Shown here in pieces: positions 1 to 10,272 of a stretch of 64,000 nt of DNA. Position 1 is the stretch's first letter. Each line of letters opens with the position of its first letter. The DNA lies in NCBI RefSeq assembly GCF_011947225.1, contig NZ_JAATVW010000004.1, positions 62,001-126,000 of the forward strand, given 5' to 3'. The notes beneath the pieces were generated by a model. It was not told where the DNA came from, did no database searches, and saw only the letters and a program-made list of their open reading frames with translations. This DNA comes from Planosporangium flavigriseum. GTDB taxonomy: Bacteria > Actinomycetota > Actinomycetes > Mycobacteriales > Micromonosporaceae. The translations under genes were made by a program, and so were the position numbers.

Positions 1-172
1 CGTTGCGGTTGGGCCCCGGGCGCACCTGCATGTACGCGACGGCGCGGCGCTCGTACCAGATGGTGAAGAGCGTCATCACCACGAGGAACGCGAAGATACC
101 AACGATCTTGATGAGGACCAGCCACCACGGGTCGTGGCCGAACTGGTCCACTGAGCCGGCTGCGAGGGTCAC
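1..172 (-). CDS. nuoH: NADH-quinone oxidoreductase subunit H, N-terminal part
   Basis: Membrane subunit of complex I that helps form the quinone-binding chamber at the junction with the peripheral arm. Only the first 57 codons are inside the window; the rest lies to the left. The visible part has a hydrophobic helix (about residues 18-37) followed by the family signature [17 protein letters not shown], typical of NuoH/ND1. The start is GTG at 172, which overlaps the nuoG stop by four bases (GTGA), so translation is coupled to nuoG. Partial only because of the window edge. Confidence 0.93.
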   Translation of the reverse strand, partial: MTLAAGSVDQFGHDPWWLVLIKIVGIFAFLVVMTLFTIWYERRAVAYMQVRPGPNRN

Positions 173-2610
173 TCGGCACCTCCTGCGCTGATCTCGACCA
201 CGGCCCCTGCGGTCACGCCGAGCGTGCGGCGGACCGTGGACCCGGCCGAGTTGGTCGGCACCCACACCACGCCGTCGACCATGTCGTCGACGATCATGGC
301 CGGGAGCGTGATCGCGCCCTGCTCGGAGCGGACGGTGAGGGGGTCACCATCTGCCACGGCCAGGCCACTAGCGGTCGCCTTGGAGAGCGTGACGACGGCC
401 GGCCGCGCGGTTCCGGCCAGGTACTCGTCGCCGTCCTGCAGCGAACCGAGGTCGATGAGCTGGTGCCAGGTCGCGAGGATGACCCGCCGGCGACCGGCGA
501 CGACCGGCTCGGCCGGCGGCACGGTCACCCCGGCCGCCCGGAAGCGCGGCGGCGCGGGCAGCGGGGTCCGGGTGTTCGCGAGGGCGGCAAGCTGCCGGCG
601 CACTTCCAGCACGTCGCCGCAGCCGAGCTGGACACCCATCTCGGCGGCGAGCGCGTCCAGCACCCGCGCGTCGCTCATCGCCGTCGTGCGAAGGACGGCG
701 TCGAACGGGCGGATCCGGCCCTCCCAGTCGACGTAGGCGCCGGCCTTCTCGACGGCGGGCGCGACCGGGAAGACCACGTCCGCCCGATTGGCGACGGCGC
801 TGCGCCGCAGCTCGATGCTGACCAGGAAGCCGACCCGGTCGAGGGCCTCCTCCGCGAACCGGGGCTGCGCCAGGTCACCGGGTTCGACCCCGGCCACCAC
901 CAGGCCGCCCAGGGAACCGGCGGCCGCCGCCGCGATGATCGCGTCGGTGTCCCGGCCCGGCGCCGTGGGCATGGGGCTGTCGCCCATCTCCCACACCTGG
1001 GTCAGCTCGCCGAGCGCGCCGGCGTCGCTGACCGGCCGCGAGCCGGGTAGCAGGTTGGGCAGGCAGCCCGCTTCCAGCGCACCGCGGTCGCCGGCGCGCC
1101 GCGGCACCCAGGCGAGCCGGGCGCCGGTCTCGGCGGCGAGGTCCGCGGCGGCCGAGAGGCCACCGGGGACGGTGGCGAGGCGCTCACCGACGAACAGGAT
1201 CGCGCCGGGCTCGCTGAGCGCGGTGCGGATGGCGCTGCTCTCGGCGAGTACCGAGGCCTCGTTGCCGGGGACCGTCGGCAGCACGGTGGCGCCAATCTTG
1301 GCGTACCCGCGGGTGGTGAACGGCGCGACGGCGATGGCCCGCAGCTTGTTCTTGCGCCACGCCTTGCGCAGCCGCAGGAACAGGATCGGGCACTCCTCCT
1401 CCGGCTCCAGGCCGACGATCACCACCGCCGGGGCCGTCTCCACCTCGGCGTAGGTGACCTCGACCCGGCCGACGACGGAGCTCGCGAGGAACTCGGTCTC
1501 CTCGGCGGACAGCGGCCGGGCCCGGAAGTCGATGTCGTTGGTTGCGAGGGCGACCCGGGCGAACTTCGCGTACGCGTACGCGTCCTCGACGGTGAGCCGG
1601 CCGCCGGTGAGCACACCGACGCCGCCGTTGTCCCGCGCCCGGGCCAGCCCCTCGGCCGCGACGCTCAGCGCCTCGGGCCAGCTCGCCTCGCGCAGCTCAC
1701 CGGTCTTGGCGTCGCGTACGAGCGGGGCTGTGATCCGGTCGAAGGCGTTGGCGTACTGGAAGCCCCAACGGCCCTTGTCGCAGTTCCACTCTTCGTTGAC
1801 CGCCGGGTCGTCACCGGCCAGCCGGCGCATGACCTTGCCGCGCCGGTGGTCGGCACGCATCGAGCAGCCGGCTGAGCAGTGCTCGCACACACTGGGCGTG
1901 GAGACCAGGTCGAACGGCCGGGCCCGGAACCGGTACTGGGCGCCGGTCAGCGCGCCGACCGGGCAGATCTGCACCGTGTTGCCGGAGAAGTAGGAGTTGA
2001 ACGGCTCATCGTCGTCCGGCGTCGCGGCGTCGCCGCGGAACACGCCGATCTGCTCGGCCGCGCCGCGCTCCATCAGGTCGATGAACTTGTCACCGGCGAT
2101 CTCGTCGGAGAACCGGGTGCAGCGCTGGCACAGCACGCACCGCTCCCGGTCCAGGAGCACCTGCGAGGAGATGGCCATCGGCTTCTCGTACTCGCGCTTG
2201 GGCTCGTGGAACCGGGACTCCGGGCGACCGGTGGACATCGCCTGGTTCTGCAGCGGGCACTCGCCGCCCTTGTCGCACATCGGGCAGTCGAGAGGGTGGT
2301 TGATCAGGAGAAACTCCATGATCCCCTCTTGTGCCTTCTTCGCGACCTCGGACGACCGCTGGGTCTTGACGACCATGCCGTCGGCGACCGCCTGCGTACA
2401 CGAGGCGACCGGCTTGCGCTGGCCCTCCACCTCGACCAGGCACTGCCGGCAGGCGCCGGCGGGTGCCAGGAGCGGGTGGTCGCAGAAGCGCGGGATCGCG
2501 ATGCCCATCTGCTCCGCGACGCGGATAAGCAGCGCGCCCTTCGGCGCCTCCACCTCGATGCCGTCGATGGTGAGCTTGACGGTGTCTGCGGCCTTTTCCA
2601 CGGACGTCAT
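169..2610 (-). CDS. nuoG: NADH-quinone oxidoreductase subunit G
   Basis: Large Fe-S subunit of the complex I NADH-oxidising arm, 813 residues. The N-terminal ferredoxin-like domain has a [2Fe-2S] set (Cys43, Cys54, Cys57, Cys71), then the His-Cys3 cluster segment ([15 protein letters not shown]) and a CxxCxxC...CP set for further [4Fe-4S] clusters. A CxxCxxxCx27C set follows, which is the site of the extra N7 cluster present in only some bacterial NuoG proteins. The rest is a molybdopterin-oxidoreductase-like fold without cofactor function. The start chosen is the ATG at 2610, giving MTSVEK; the reading frame is open much further upstream, but that part overlaps nuoF and has no homology. It shares one base with the nuoF stop (TAATG). 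Confidence 0.95.
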   Translation of the reverse strand: MTSVEKAADTVKLTIDGIEVEAPKGALLIRVAEQMGIAIPRFCDHPLLAPAGACRQCLVEVEGQRKPVASCTQAVADGMVVKTQRSSEVAKKAQEGIMEFLLINHPLDCPMCDKGGECPLQNQAMSTGRPESRFHEPKREYEKPMAISSQVLLDRERCVLCQRCTRFSDEIAGDKFIDLMERGAAEQIGVFRGDAATPDDDEPFNSYFSGNTVQICPVGALTGAQYRFRARPFDLVSTPSVCEHCSAGCSMRADHRRGKVMRRLAGDDPAVNEEWNCDKGRWGFQYANAFDRITAPLVRDAKTGELREASWPEALSVAAEGLARARDNGGVGVLTGGRLTVEDAYAYAKFARVALATNDIDFRARPLSAEETEFLASSVVGRVEVTYAEVETAPAVVIVGLEPEEECPILFLRLRKAWRKNKLRAIAVAPFTTRGYAKIGATVLPTVPGNEASVLAESSAIRTALSEPGAILFVGERLATVPGGLSAAADLAAETGARLAWVPRRAGDRGALEAGCLPNLLPGSRPVSDAGALGELTQVWEMGDSPMPTAPGRDTDAIIAAAAAGSLGGLVVAGVEPGDLAQPRFAEEALDRVGFLVSIELRRSAVANRADVVFPVAPAVEKAGAYVDWEGRIRPFDAVLRTTAMSDARVLDALAAEMGVQLGCGDVLEVRRQLAALANTRTPLPAPPRFRAAGVTVPPAEPVVAGRRRVILATWHQLIDLGSLQDGDEYLAGTARPAVVTLSKATASGLAVADGDPLTVRSEQGAITLPAMIVDDMVDGVVWVPTNSAGSTVRRTLGVTAGAVVEISAGGAE

Positions 2611-3926
2611 TAGTGCGCACCTACCAGTTCGCCGGCGCCGAACATCGGAGCCTTGCGGCCCTCGATGTAGTCCAGGTAGTCCTGCTTGAAGTACTTGATC
2701 GACGACGTCACCGGGCTGGTCGCGCCGTCGCCGAGGGCGCAGAACGACCGTCCGAGCAGGTTGTCGCAGGTGTCGAGCAGGGTGTCCAGGTCCTCGTGGG
2801 TGCCCGCGCCCGACAGGATCCGGCGCAGCACGTGCGCCATCCAGTAGTTGCCCTCCCGGCAGGGGGTGCACTTGCCGCACGACTCGTGGTGGTAGAACTC
2901 GATCCACCGGTACGTCGCGTAGACCGGGCAGTCGGAGTCGGAGAAGATCTGCACCGCCGTGGTGCCGAGCATCGTGCCCGCGGCCGCCATCGACTCGAAG
3001 TCCATCGGCACGTCGAGGTGCTCGGCGGTCAGCAGCGGAGTCGACGACCCACCCGGAGTCCAGAACCTCAGCTCGTGCCCGTCCTGCATGCCGCCGGCCA
3101 GTTCCAGCAGTTCGCGCAGGGTGATGCCGAGCGAGCACTCGTACTGACCGGGGTTGGCGACGCGGCCGGAGATGGAGTAGATCTTCGGGCCGGGCGACTT
3201 CTCGGTGCCCATCGTCTTCCACCAGGCGGAGCCGCCCAGCACGATGTAGGGCACGCTGCAGATCGTTTCGACGTTGTTGACGACCGTCGGCGAGCTGTAC
3301 AGGCCGTGCGTAGCCGGGAACGGCGGCTTGAGCCGGGGCTGGCCGCGGAAGCCCTCGAGGGAGTCCAGCAGCGCCGTCTCCTCACCGCAGATGTACGCGC
3401 CCGCGCCACTGTGGACGACGAGGTCCAGGTCGAATCCGGAGCCCAGGATGTTGCGGCCCAGGTAGCCCCGCTGGTACGCCTCGTCGACCGCGCTGCGCAG
3501 CCGCCGGGCGGAGTGCATGGCCTCGCCCCGGATGTAGATCGCGGCGAAGTTCGCACGGATCGCGTACGCGGCGATGATGATGCCTTCGACCAGCGAGTGC
3601 GGGTCGGCCATCATCAGCGGCAGGTCCTTGCAGGTGCCCGGCTCGCCCTCGTCGGCGTTGACCACCAGGTAGTGCGGCTTACCGTCGTTCTGCGGGATGA
3701 AGCCCCACTTCATGCCGGTCGGGAAGCCGGCGCCACCGCGGCCGCGCAGGCCCGAGTCCTTCATCAGCTGGATCAACTCGTCCGGGTGCGCCTTGAACGC
3801 CTTGCGCAGCGCGGTGTACCCGTCGAGCCGCTCGTACATGCTGATCTTCCAGGCGTCCGGCGACAGCCAGCGCTTGGTGAGGACGGGGGTGAGCTTGGCG
3901 AGAGCGCCCTGGGATGGGTTGCTCAC
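2610..3926 (-). CDS. nuoF: NADH-quinone oxidoreductase subunit F (NADH/FMN-binding)
   Basis: Complex I subunit that binds NADH and FMN and carries cluster N3; 438 residues, the usual length. Visible signatures are the glycine-rich nucleotide/FMN loop [15 protein letters not shown], the [15 protein letters not shown] segment, and the C-terminal N3 ligands [12 protein letters not shown] plus a later Cys in SFCALGDGA. It lies between nuoE (4-base ATGA overlap) and nuoG (1-base overlap), so it is part of one coupled transcript. Assignment is firm. Confidence 0.97.
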   Translation of the reverse strand: MSNPSQGALAKLTPVLTKRWLSPDAWKISMYERLDGYTALRKAFKAHPDELIQLMKDSGLRGRGGAGFPTGMKWGFIPQNDGKPHYLVVNADEGEPGTCKDLPLMMADPHSLVEGIIIAAYAIRANFAAIYIRGEAMHSARRLRSAVDEAYQRGYLGRNILGSGFDLDLVVHSGAGAYICGEETALLDSLEGFRGQPRLKPPFPATHGLYSSPTVVNNVETICSVPYIVLGGSAWWKTMGTEKSPGPKIYSISGRVANPGQYECSLGITLRELLELAGGMQDGHELRFWTPGGSSTPLLTAEHLDVPMDFESMAAAGTMLGTTAVQIFSDSDCPVYATYRWIEFYHHESCGKCTPCREGNYWMAHVLRRILSGAGTHEDLDTLLDTCDNLLGRSFCALGDGATSPVTSSIKYFKQDYLDYIEGRKAPMFGAGELVGAH

Positions 3927-4717
3927 TTGGACTCCTTACCAACCGCCGGCGCGTCACCGGCGGGCTTGCCATCTGAGGCCGGCTTCGGTGCCGACGGCGG
4001 CACGCTGTTGCCGGGGCCCGAGCCCTTGTCTTCGCGGCGGCTGATCGGGGTGTTCGGGTCGAAGCCCGCCACCGTGACGCCGAACCGCTCGGCGAGCCGG
4101 TTGCCCGCGAGGGTCGGCTCCCCGGCCGGCCCCTCCCCGACCGCGCCCTGCCGGTCGTCGGACCAGCCGGCGAGCTGCAGCGAAGCCTCCTTGAAGGTGC
4201 ACAGCCGCGGCCCGCGGGTCGGCTGCGGGCGCTCACCGTTCTCCAACTGCTTGACGAGGTCGAGCGCCTGGTCGGCGTCGATCTGGTCGAAGAACTCGTA
4301 GTTGACGGTCATGACCGGCGCGTAGTCGCAGGCCGCGAGGCACTCCGCGTGCTCGAGCGTGATCCTGCCGTCCTCGGTCGTCTCATCGTGCCCCACGCCG
4401 AGGTGCTCGCTGAGCGCCTTGTACGCCTTGTCGCCGCCGAGCACGCCGCACATCGTGTTGGTGCACACGCTGACCAGCCAGTCACCGACGGGCCGCCGCT
4501 TGTACATGGTGTAGAAGGTGGCGACCGCCGCGACCTGAGCCTTGGTGATGCCCAGCATCTCGGCGCAGAACGCCATGCCGTCCGGCGAGACGTACCCCTC
4601 CACCGACTGCACGAGGTGCAGCATCGGCAGCAGGGCCGAGCGCTCCCGCCCGGCCGGGTAGCGGGCCATGATGGCCCGGGCCCGCTCGCGGGTCTCTTCG
4701 GTAAAGGTCTCGCTCAT
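3923..4717 (-). CDS. nuoE: NADH-quinone oxidoreductase subunit E ([2Fe-2S])
   Basis: Thioredoxin-fold subunit holding the [2Fe-2S] cluster N1a; it partners NuoF in the NADH dehydrogenase module. The ligand pairs are visible as CTNTMC and ECLAAC. At 264 residues it is about 100 longer than the E. coli protein; the extra part is a C-terminal low-complexity tail rich in Pro, Gly, Ser and Lys after about residue 165, as in other actinobacterial NuoE proteins. It overlaps nuoD and nuoF by four bases each. Confidence 0.96.
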   Translation of the reverse strand: MSETFTEETRERARAIMARYPAGRERSALLPMLHLVQSVEGYVSPDGMAFCAEMLGITKAQVAAVATFYTMYKRRPVGDWLVSVCTNTMCGVLGGDKAYKALSEHLGVGHDETTEDGRITLEHAECLAACDYAPVMTVNYEFFDQIDADQALDLVKQLENGERPQPTRGPRLCTFKEASLQLAGWSDDRQGAVGEGPAGEPTLAGNRLAERFGVTVAGFDPNTPISRREDKGSGPGNSVPPSAPKPASDGKPAGDAPAVGKESK

Positions 4718-6039
4718 CGGTCACATCCGCCCATCACGGGGTCCAGCGAAGCGCCACCGGCGATCACGTCGGCGATCAGGCCGCCCTCGGCCATCGCCGG
4801 GATCGCCTGGAGGTTCACGAAGCTCGGCTCCCGGTAGTGCACCCGGTACGGCCGGGTCCCGCCGTCGGAGACGGCGTGCACGCCCAGCTCGCCACGGGGC
4901 GACTCGATCTGCAGGTACACCTGGCCCGACGGCACCCGGAAGCCTTCGGTCACCAGCTTGAAGTGGTGGATGAGGGACTCCATCGACTGCCCCATGATCT
5001 TGGCGACGTGTTCGAGGGAGTTGCCCATACCGTCGGCGCCGACGGCCAGCTGCGCCGGCCAGGCGATCTTGCGGTCGGCCACCATGACCGGGCCCGGTTC
5101 GAGCCGCTCCAGGGCCTGCTCGATGATGCGCAGGCTCTGCCGCATCTCGTTCAGCCGAACCTGGTAGCGACCCCACACATCGGCGTCGGTGCTGGTCACC
5201 ACGTCGAAGTCGTACGTCTCGTAGCCGCCGTACGGCATGGTCTTGCGCAGGTCCCAGGGCAGCCCCGCGGAGCGCAGCACCGGGCCGGTGATGCCGAGCG
5301 CCAGGCAGCCGGCGGCGTCGAGGACCGCGACACCCTTGGTGCGCTCCTGCCAGATCACGTTGCCCGACAGCAGGTCCTCGTACATGTTCAGCCGGTCGGG
5401 CATGAACTTCACGAGCTCGCGGATCCGCGCGATCGCCTCGTCCGGGATGTCCTGGGCCAGGCCGCCCGGGCGCACGTACGCGTGGTTCATGCGCAGGCCG
5501 GAGGCGAGCTCGAAGATGTCGAGGATGTACTCCCGCTCCCGGAAGCCGTAGATCATCATCGACAGCGCGCCCAGCTCCATGCCGGTCGTCGCCAGCCACA
5601 CCAGGTGCGACGAGATCCGGTTGAGCTCCATCATCAGGATCCGGATCGTCTTGGCCCGGTCCGGGATCTGGTCGGTGATCCCGAGCAGCTTCTCCACCGC
5701 GAAGGCGTACCCGGTCTCGTTGAACATGGGAGCCAGGTAGTCCATGCGGGTGACGAACGTGCTGCCCTGCGTCCAGTTGCGGAACTCGAGGTTCTTCTCG
5801 ATTCCGGTGTGCAGGTAGCCGATGACCAGGCGGACCTCGGTGACCGTCTCGCCCTCGAGTTCGAGGACCAGCCGGAGCACGCCGTGGGTCGACGGGTGCT
5901 GCGGGCCCATGTTGACGACGATCCGCTCGTCGGCGAGCGGGTCGGCACCGCTGACGACGTCGTCCCAGTCACCACCGGTGACGGTGAAGACCTTGCCCTC
6001 AGTCGTCTCGCGCGCGCTGGCGTAGTCAGTATTCGTCAC
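4714..6039 (-). CDS. nuoD: NADH-quinone oxidoreductase subunit D (49 kDa)
   Basis: Quinone-site subunit of the complex I connecting module, 441 residues. It contains the conserved [14 protein letters not shown] segment of the 49-kDa/NuoD family near residue 43, whose His lines the quinone pocket, and ends with the [11 protein letters not shown] tail typical of the family. The gene sits between nuoC and nuoE with 4-base overlaps on both sides. Separate nuoC and nuoD genes are the normal actinobacterial arrangement, unlike the nuoCD fusion of E. coli. Confidence 0.97.
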   Translation of the reverse strand: MTNTDYASARETTEGKVFTVTGGDWDDVVSGADPLADERIVVNMGPQHPSTHGVLRLVLELEGETVTEVRLVIGYLHTGIEKNLEFRNWTQGSTFVTRMDYLAPMFNETGYAFAVEKLLGITDQIPDRAKTIRILMMELNRISSHLVWLATTGMELGALSMMIYGFREREYILDIFELASGLRMNHAYVRPGGLAQDIPDEAIARIRELVKFMPDRLNMYEDLLSGNVIWQERTKGVAVLDAAGCLALGITGPVLRSAGLPWDLRKTMPYGGYETYDFDVVTSTDADVWGRYQVRLNEMRQSLRIIEQALERLEPGPVMVADRKIAWPAQLAVGADGMGNSLEHVAKIMGQSMESLIHHFKLVTEGFRVPSGQVYLQIESPRGELGVHAVSDGGTRPYRVHYREPSFVNLQAIPAMAEGGLIADVIAGGASLDPVMGGCDR

Positions 6040-6752
6040 TGGTAACTCCTGCGCTGGTCGGGCGGTGGGATCTCGGCGCCCTTGTACTCGACGGGTACGC
6101 CACCCAACGGGTAGTCCTTGCGCTGCGGGTACCCCTCCCAGTCGTCCGGCATCAAGATCCGGGTGAGGTTGGGGTGGCCGTCGAAGATGATGCCGAACAT
6201 GTCGTACGCCTCACGCTCCTGCCAGTCGGCAGTCGGGTAGACGGTGGTTACGCTCGGTAGGTGCGGGTCCTCGGCCGACACGGCGGCTTCGAGCCGGATC
6301 CGGCGGCGGTAGGTCATCGAGGTCAGGTGGTACACGGCATGCAGTCGCTTGGCGTCTCCACCGAGGTAGTCGACGCCGGACACGGACGAACACAGCTCGA
6401 ACCGCAGCGCGAGGTCGTCGCGCAGGGCCTGGCACACCTCGGCGATGCGCTCGGCCTTGACGTGCAGGGTGAGCTCACCCCGGTCGACGATGACCTTCTC
6501 GATCGCGTCGCTGAAGCCCGGGTACGCGGCTTCGAGGGAGTCGACGACCTCGTCGAAGTACCCGCCGTACGGGCGCGGGGTGTCGAGGGCGACGCTGCGC
6601 CGGCGGACCAGGCCACCGAAGCCGGACGTGTCACCGGAGCCGCTGACCCCGAACATGCCGATGCCCGCGGGGGTGGACGGCGGATAGTCGGCCGGCGCGC
6701 CGGTGTAGGCGCCCTCGGGCTCGGTCTCGACCGGTACTTTTGGCTCGCTCAC
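6036..6752 (-). CDS. nuoC: NADH-quinone oxidoreductase subunit C (30 kDa)
   Basis: Peripheral-arm subunit that packs against NuoD. The 238-residue protein ends with the 30-kDa family signature: [18 protein letters not shown], followed by [20 protein letters not shown]. About 70 N-terminal residues are a Gly/Pro/Ser-rich extension common in actinobacteria. The start is GTG at 6752, inside a GTGA overlap with the nuoB stop. A longer frame reading back into nuoB is open but would lie wholly within that gene, so it is rejected. Confidence 0.95.
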   Translation of the reverse strand: MSEPKVPVETEPEGAYTGAPADYPPSTPAGIGMFGVSGSGDTSGFGGLVRRRSVALDTPRPYGGYFDEVVDSLEAAYPGFSDAIEKVIVDRGELTLHVKAERIAEVCQALRDDLALRFELCSSVSGVDYLGGDAKRLHAVYHLTSMTYRRRIRLEAAVSAEDPHLPSVTTVYPTADWQEREAYDMFGIIFDGHPNLTRILMPDDWEGYPQRKDYPLGGVPVEYKGAEIPPPDQRRSYQ

Positions 6753-7441
6753 CGAGACCCTCCGTTCTTGCGCGACACGGTGCCTGCGATGCGCGCCCGC
6801 TCCTCCATCCACTTCTGGATTCGCAGCTGCTCCTCGCGGCCCTGGGCGGACGCCTTCAGCCACTCCGCCCTGCGCTGCTTGTTGAAGCGGTAGCTCGACG
6901 GCATCTCGCCGGGCTCGACCACCGGCGCACCCTCGCGCTCGCGGATGGCCTCGAGCTGCTTGCGGCGCTTCTCACCGAGCGGCTCGTGCATGACCTTCTC
7001 GTGCAGCCGCAGGATCGCGTCGATGAGCATCTCGGGGCGCGGCGGGCATCCCGGCAGGTACATGTCGACCGGCACGATGTGGTCGACGCCCTGCACGATG
7101 GCGTAGTTGTTGAACATGCCGCCGCTGCTCGCGCAGACGCCCATGGACAGGACCCACTTGGGCTCGGCCATCTGGTCGTAGATCTGGCGGAGCACGGGGG
7201 CCATTTTCTGGCTGACCCGACCGGCAACAATCATGAGGTCGGCCTGGCGCGGGCTCGGCCGGAAGACCTCCATACCGAAGCGGGCCATGTCGTAGCGGGC
7301 ACCGCCGGAGGCCATCATCTCGATGGCGCAGCACGCGAGGCCGAACGTCGCCGGCCACATCGACGCCTTGCGGGACCAGTTCACCAACTTCTCGACGCTG
7401 GTGAGCAGGACGCCGCTGGGGAGCTTCTCTTCGATACCCAT
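6749..7441 (-). CDS. nuoB: NADH-quinone oxidoreductase subunit B (N2 cluster)
   Basis: Complex I subunit that carries the terminal [4Fe-4S] cluster N2, next to the quinone site. The ligands are visible: the tandem Cys pair in [10 protein letters not shown], then [11 protein letters not shown], and LPGCPPRPE. It is 230 residues with a charged C-terminal tail. The start at ATG 7441 gives [13 protein letters not shown], which matches the family; the upstream open frame is nuoA read out of frame. Two bases separate it from the nuoA stop. Confidence 0.96.
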   Translation of the reverse strand: MGIEEKLPSGVLLTSVEKLVNWSRKASMWPATFGLACCAIEMMASGGARYDMARFGMEVFRPSPRQADLMIVAGRVSQKMAPVLRQIYDQMAEPKWVLSMGVCASSGGMFNNYAIVQGVDHIVPVDMYLPGCPPRPEMLIDAILRLHEKVMHEPLGEKRRKQLEAIREREGAPVVEPGEMPSSYRFNKQRRAEWLKASAQGREEQLRIQKWMEERARIAGTVSRKNGGSR

Positions 7442-7443
7442 GA

Positions 7444-7809
7444 TCAGTCCCAGTCCAGCCCGCCGCGCCGCCAGACGTAGGCGTACGCGACGAACACGGT
7501 CGTGATGAAGAGCACCATCTCCACGAACCCGAACAGGCCGAGCGCGTTGAAGGACACCGCCCACGGGTACAGGAAGATGATCTCGATGTCGAACACGATG
7601 AAGAGCATCGCGGTCAGGTAGTACTTGACCGGGAAGCGGCCGCCGCCGATGGGCTGCGGGGTCGGCTCGATGCCACACTCGTACGCGTCGAGCTTGGCCT
7701 TGTTGTAGCGGCGGGGGCCGGTGAACGGCGCGATCGCCACCGAGAACAGTGCGAACGCGGCTCCGAGGGCCAAAAGCCCCACGATGGGTATGTACGCCGA
7801 GAGCGACAT
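7444..7809 (-). CDS. nuoA: NADH-quinone oxidoreductase subunit A
   Basis: Small membrane subunit of complex I, 121 residues, with three predicted transmembrane helices (about residues 6-28, 62-83 and 88-110) and the conserved YECGIEP loop that contacts NuoB and NuoD. It is the first gene of the nuo operon in the window. The leader upstream (7810-7941) holds the promoter region; a weak purine-rich tract lies before the ATG. Confidence 0.96.
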   Translation of the reverse strand: MSLSAYIPIVGLLALGAAFALFSVAIAPFTGPRRYNKAKLDAYECGIEPTPQPIGGGRFPVKYYLTAMLFIVFDIEIIFLYPWAVSFNALGLFGFVEMVLFITTVFVAYAYVWRRGGLDWD

Positions 7810-7941
7810 GGCTGAAGCCTGCTCCGTCCTTTCCCTGTTCCGGTGCCCCTACGTCCGTGTCTCGGTGTGTTACCGATCACCGATCCGGCCCGTAGGGGAC
7901 TTCACACTATTCCTGCTCTTGGACCGCCTGCTGTCGGGGTG
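7810..7941 (-). promoter_or_regulatory. nuo operon leader with inverted repeat
   Basis: The 132-base gap between menJ and nuoA must contain the nuo promoter unless menJ reads through. It holds an 8-bp inverted repeat, CCCCTACG at 7846-7853 and CGTAGGGG at 7891-7898, around a 37-base loop, and no run of T that would suggest a menJ terminator. A TTCACA half-site at 7900-7905 resembles half of a Rex operator, but no partner half was found. Promoter boxes could not be assigned with confidence. Confidence 0.35.
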
Positions 7942-9201
7942 TCATGCCGCCGGCGCCACCTTCGTCAATGCGGTGATGATCCGGTCCATGGCGTCGCCCC
8001 CACGGGGATCGGTGAGGTTGGCCAACAGCTTGAGGACAAACCGCATCAGCGTTGGGTGCGGCATACCGTGCTTGGTGGCGATCCGCATGACCTCGGGGTG
8101 GCCGATCAGCTTCACGAACCAGTTACCCAGCCGGTAGTAGCCGCCGTAGCGCGCCTTCAGTTCGGCGGGGTACGCAGCGAACGCCCGCTCCCGCTCGGGA
8201 CCGGCCGGGCGGGCGAGGGCCTGAACGGCCACCTCGGCCGCCAGTTCACCGGACTCCATGGCGTACGCGATCCCCTCGCCGTTGAAGGGGTTGACCATGC
8301 CGCCGCAGTCGCCGACCAGCAGCACGCCACGGGTGTAGTGCGGCACCCGGTTGAAGCCCATCGGCAGCGCCGCGCCCTGGATACCACCGTCGGCGTGGGC
8401 CTCGTCGTTCAGCTGCCAGTCGTCCGGCGTGGACGACAGCCAGTCGGTGAGCAGCGTGCGGTAGTTGGTCTTGCCGAAGGCGGCCGACGAGTTGAGCACC
8501 CCGAGGCCGGCGTTGACCCGGCCGTCGCCCATCCCGAAGATCCACCCGTACCCGGGCAGCAGCTTCTCGGGGTGCTCCTTGCTGCGCAGTTCCAGCCACG
8601 ACTCCAGGTAGTCGTCGTCATGCTTGGCGGGGCTGCGGTAGTAGCGCCGGACGGCCACCCCCATCGGCCGGTCTTCCCGCTTGGCGAGGCCGAGCGCCAG
8701 CGCGAACCGCCCGGAGACCCCGTCGGCCGCGATGACGAGCGGCGCGCGGTACTCGACCGGCTCTCCGCCGGCGGTCGCCTTGACGCCGACGGCCCGGCCG
8801 GAGGAGTCGAGGATCGGACCGGTCACGTTGGTGCCGGTCTTGAGGACCGCGCCCGCCTCGCTGGCGCGGGTGGCGAGCAGCTGGTCGAAGTCCATCCGGG
8901 TACGGGTCAGCCCGTAGTTGGGGAAACTCGCCAGATCGGGCCAGGCCAGTTCCAGCCGGACACCGCCGCCGATGACGCGCAGCCCCTTGTTGTGCAGCCA
9001 GCCGGCCTTCTCAGAGGTGTCGATCCCCATCTTGACCAACTGCTTGACCGCACGCGGGGTCAAACCGTCGCCGCAGACCTTCTCCCGCGGGAACTCGGTC
9101 TTCTCCAGCAACAGCACCCTGAGTCCGTGCTGGGCGAGATGATAGGCGGCCGAGGAGCCACCCGGTCCAGCGCCGACGACGATGACGTCCGCGTCGCTCA
9201 C
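7942..9201 (-). CDS. menJ: Menaquinone side-chain reductase (geranylgeranyl reductase family)
   Basis: FAD-dependent oxidoreductase of the geranylgeranyl reductase family. Its mycobacterial relative MenJ partly saturates the isoprenoid tail of menaquinone, making MK-9(II-H2). The dinucleotide fold is visible at the N-terminus (IVVGAGPGGSSAAYHLA) together with the GDG and GDCGGMVNPFNGEG segments that bind FAD. The start chosen is GTG at 9201 (419 residues): a GGGAGG ribosome site ends 5 bases before it, whereas the GTG at 9207 overlaps that site. Its closeness to menG supports the quinone role. A Rex-like operator lies 49-66 bp upstream. Confidence 0.85.
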   Translation of the reverse strand: MSDADVIVVGAGPGGSSAAYHLAQHGLRVLLLEKTEFPREKVCGDGLTPRAVKQLVKMGIDTSEKAGWLHNKGLRVIGGGVRLELAWPDLASFPNYGLTRTRMDFDQLLATRASEAGAVLKTGTNVTGPILDSSGRAVGVKATAGGEPVEYRAPLVIAADGVSGRFALALGLAKREDRPMGVAVRRYYRSPAKHDDDYLESWLELRSKEHPEKLLPGYGWIFGMGDGRVNAGLGVLNSSAAFGKTNYRTLLTDWLSSTPDDWQLNDEAHADGGIQGAALPMGFNRVPHYTRGVLLVGDCGGMVNPFNGEGIAYAMESGELAAEVAVQALARPAGPERERAFAAYPAELKARYGGYYRLGNWFVKLIGHPEVMRIATKHGMPHPTLMRFVLKLLANLTDPRGGDAMDRIITALTKVAPAA

Positions 9202-9249
9202 AGCCACCTCCCGGCCTCGTTGGGCCCGTGTTGACCTACCGCCGGCCGC

Positions 9250-9267
9250 TCGTGAAAGTCTTCACAA
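9250..9267. promoter_or_regulatory. Predicted Rex operator upstream of menJ
   Basis: The 18-base sequence TCGTGAAAGTCTTCACAA matches the Rex consensus TTGTGAA-N4-TTCACAA at 13 of 14 fixed positions and is a near-perfect palindrome. It sits 49-66 bases before the menJ start, where a bound repressor would block transcription. Rex is known to release DNA when NADH is high and to control respiratory genes in actinomycetes. Binding here is inferred from the motif only. Confidence 0.6.
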
Positions 9268-9312
9268 AGTGCCCGGCGTGAAGTGTAGAACCGATGTGGT
9301 GCAGATCGCTTG

Positions 9313-9326
9313 TTAGGCAGACCTAA
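9313..9326. promoter_or_regulatory. Palindrome TTAGG-N4-CCTAA
   Basis: Perfect 5-4-5 palindrome TTAGGCAGACCTAA in the AT-richer gap between menG and menJ. It shares the TTAGG/CCTAA ends of DtxR/IdeR iron boxes, but those are 19 bp long, so the spacing is 5 bp too short. It may be a regulator site of another family or chance. Confidence 0.25.
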
Positions 9327-9379
9327 TGTCGATGACTTTTTGTCACCGGTACTGATTCGGGGCCGCAGGGCGCCGGAAG

Positions 9380-10072
9380 TTAGGGCCGGATGGCCCGGTG
9401 CAGGGCGACGATCCCGCCGGTGAGGTTGCGCCACGCCACCTTGCCCCATCCGTTCGCGCCGATACGGGTGGCCAGGCCGGCCTGATCCGGCCAGGCCCGG
9501 ATCGACTCGGCCAGGTAGACGTAGGCGTCCGGGTTGCTCGCCACGCGCCGCGCCACCTCAGGGAGCGCGCGCATCAGGTAGCTCATGTACGCCGTGCGGA
9601 ACGGGGCCACGGTCGGGTGGCTGAACTCGCACACCACCAACCGGCCGCCCGGTCGCGTCACCCGGGCCATCTCCCGCAGCGCGGCGTCAGCGTCCACAAT
9701 GTTGCGCAGAGCGAACGAGATCGTGACCGCGTCAAAAGTTGCATCCGCAAACGGGAGCGCCAGGGCGTCGCCGGCCAGCAACGGCACCTCGGGCCGGTGC
9801 TGGTGACCGGCCTGCAGCATGCCCAGGGACAGGTCCGCACCGACCGCGTACGCCCCCGACCGCGCCAACTCCTCGGTCGATACGCCGGTGCCGGCGCCGA
9901 GGTCCAGCACCCGCTCACCGGGCTTCAGGTCGAGAGCCAGCCGGGTCGCGCGACGCCAGCCGCGGTCACGCCCGAACGACAGGACGGTGTTGGTCAGGTC
10001 GTAGCGCTTGGCGACCCCGTCGAACATGGCCGCCACTTCGTGCGGCTGCTTGTCCAGGTTGGCACGTGTCAC
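9380..10072 (-). CDS. menG: Demethylmenaquinone methyltransferase
   Basis: SAM-dependent C-methyltransferase (UbiE/MenG family) that converts demethylmenaquinone to menaquinone, the last ring step. The 230-residue protein has motif [15 protein letters not shown], the [20 protein letters not shown] segment and the [12 protein letters not shown] motif of the family. The start is GTG at 10072 ([18 protein letters not shown]), which aligns with known MenG proteins; the longer open frame upstream adds only low-complexity residues. It lies between mqnC and menJ on the same strand, though a hairpin at 10131-10162 separates it from mqnC. Confidence 0.93.
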   Translation of the reverse strand: MTRANLDKQPHEVAAMFDGVAKRYDLTNTVLSFGRDRGWRRATRLALDLKPGERVLDLGAGTGVSTEELARSGAYAVGADLSLGMLQAGHQHRPEVPLLAGDALALPFADATFDAVTISFALRNIVDADAALREMARVTRPGGRLVVCEFSHPTVAPFRTAYMSYLMRALPEVARRVASNPDAYVYLAESIRAWPDQAGLATRIGANGWGKVAWRNLTGGIVALHRAIRP

Positions 10073-10130
10073 GGGGAACACTGTGCCAGCGCCCCCGGCG
10101 GTGAAGACGCGCGGGGGGCCCGTTGGCAGG

Positions 10131-10162
10131 CCGGGAGCCGGCACCCGAACGCCGGCTCCCGG
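10131..10162 (-). terminator. Hairpin between mqnC and menG
   Basis: Perfect 12-bp inverted repeat, CCGGGAGCCGGC at 10131-10142 and its complement at 10151-10162, with an 8-base loop. It lies 110 bases past the mqnC stop in the direction of transcription. No T run follows, so it could be a factor-dependent terminator, an attenuator or an mRNA stabiliser. Confidence 0.5.
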
Positions 10163-10272
10163 TCTTATGTGGCGGTGCACTAGTCGGTGAGCGGCACAGT
10201 GACTGCCCGCCGACGCCGCGCCAAAACCAGGAGTACGCCGCCAACTGCGCTGATTCGAGGACCGCGTGCTGA

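Noticed and set aside
875-905. T-arm-like sequence GGTTCGACCCC suggesting a tRNA
   Set aside because: It lies inside the nuoG reading frame and no acceptor, D or anticodon arms can be folded around it.
2613-4301. 562-codon plus-strand open frame
   Set aside because: Antisense to nuoF and nuoE, with no family similarity; typical GC-rich shadow.
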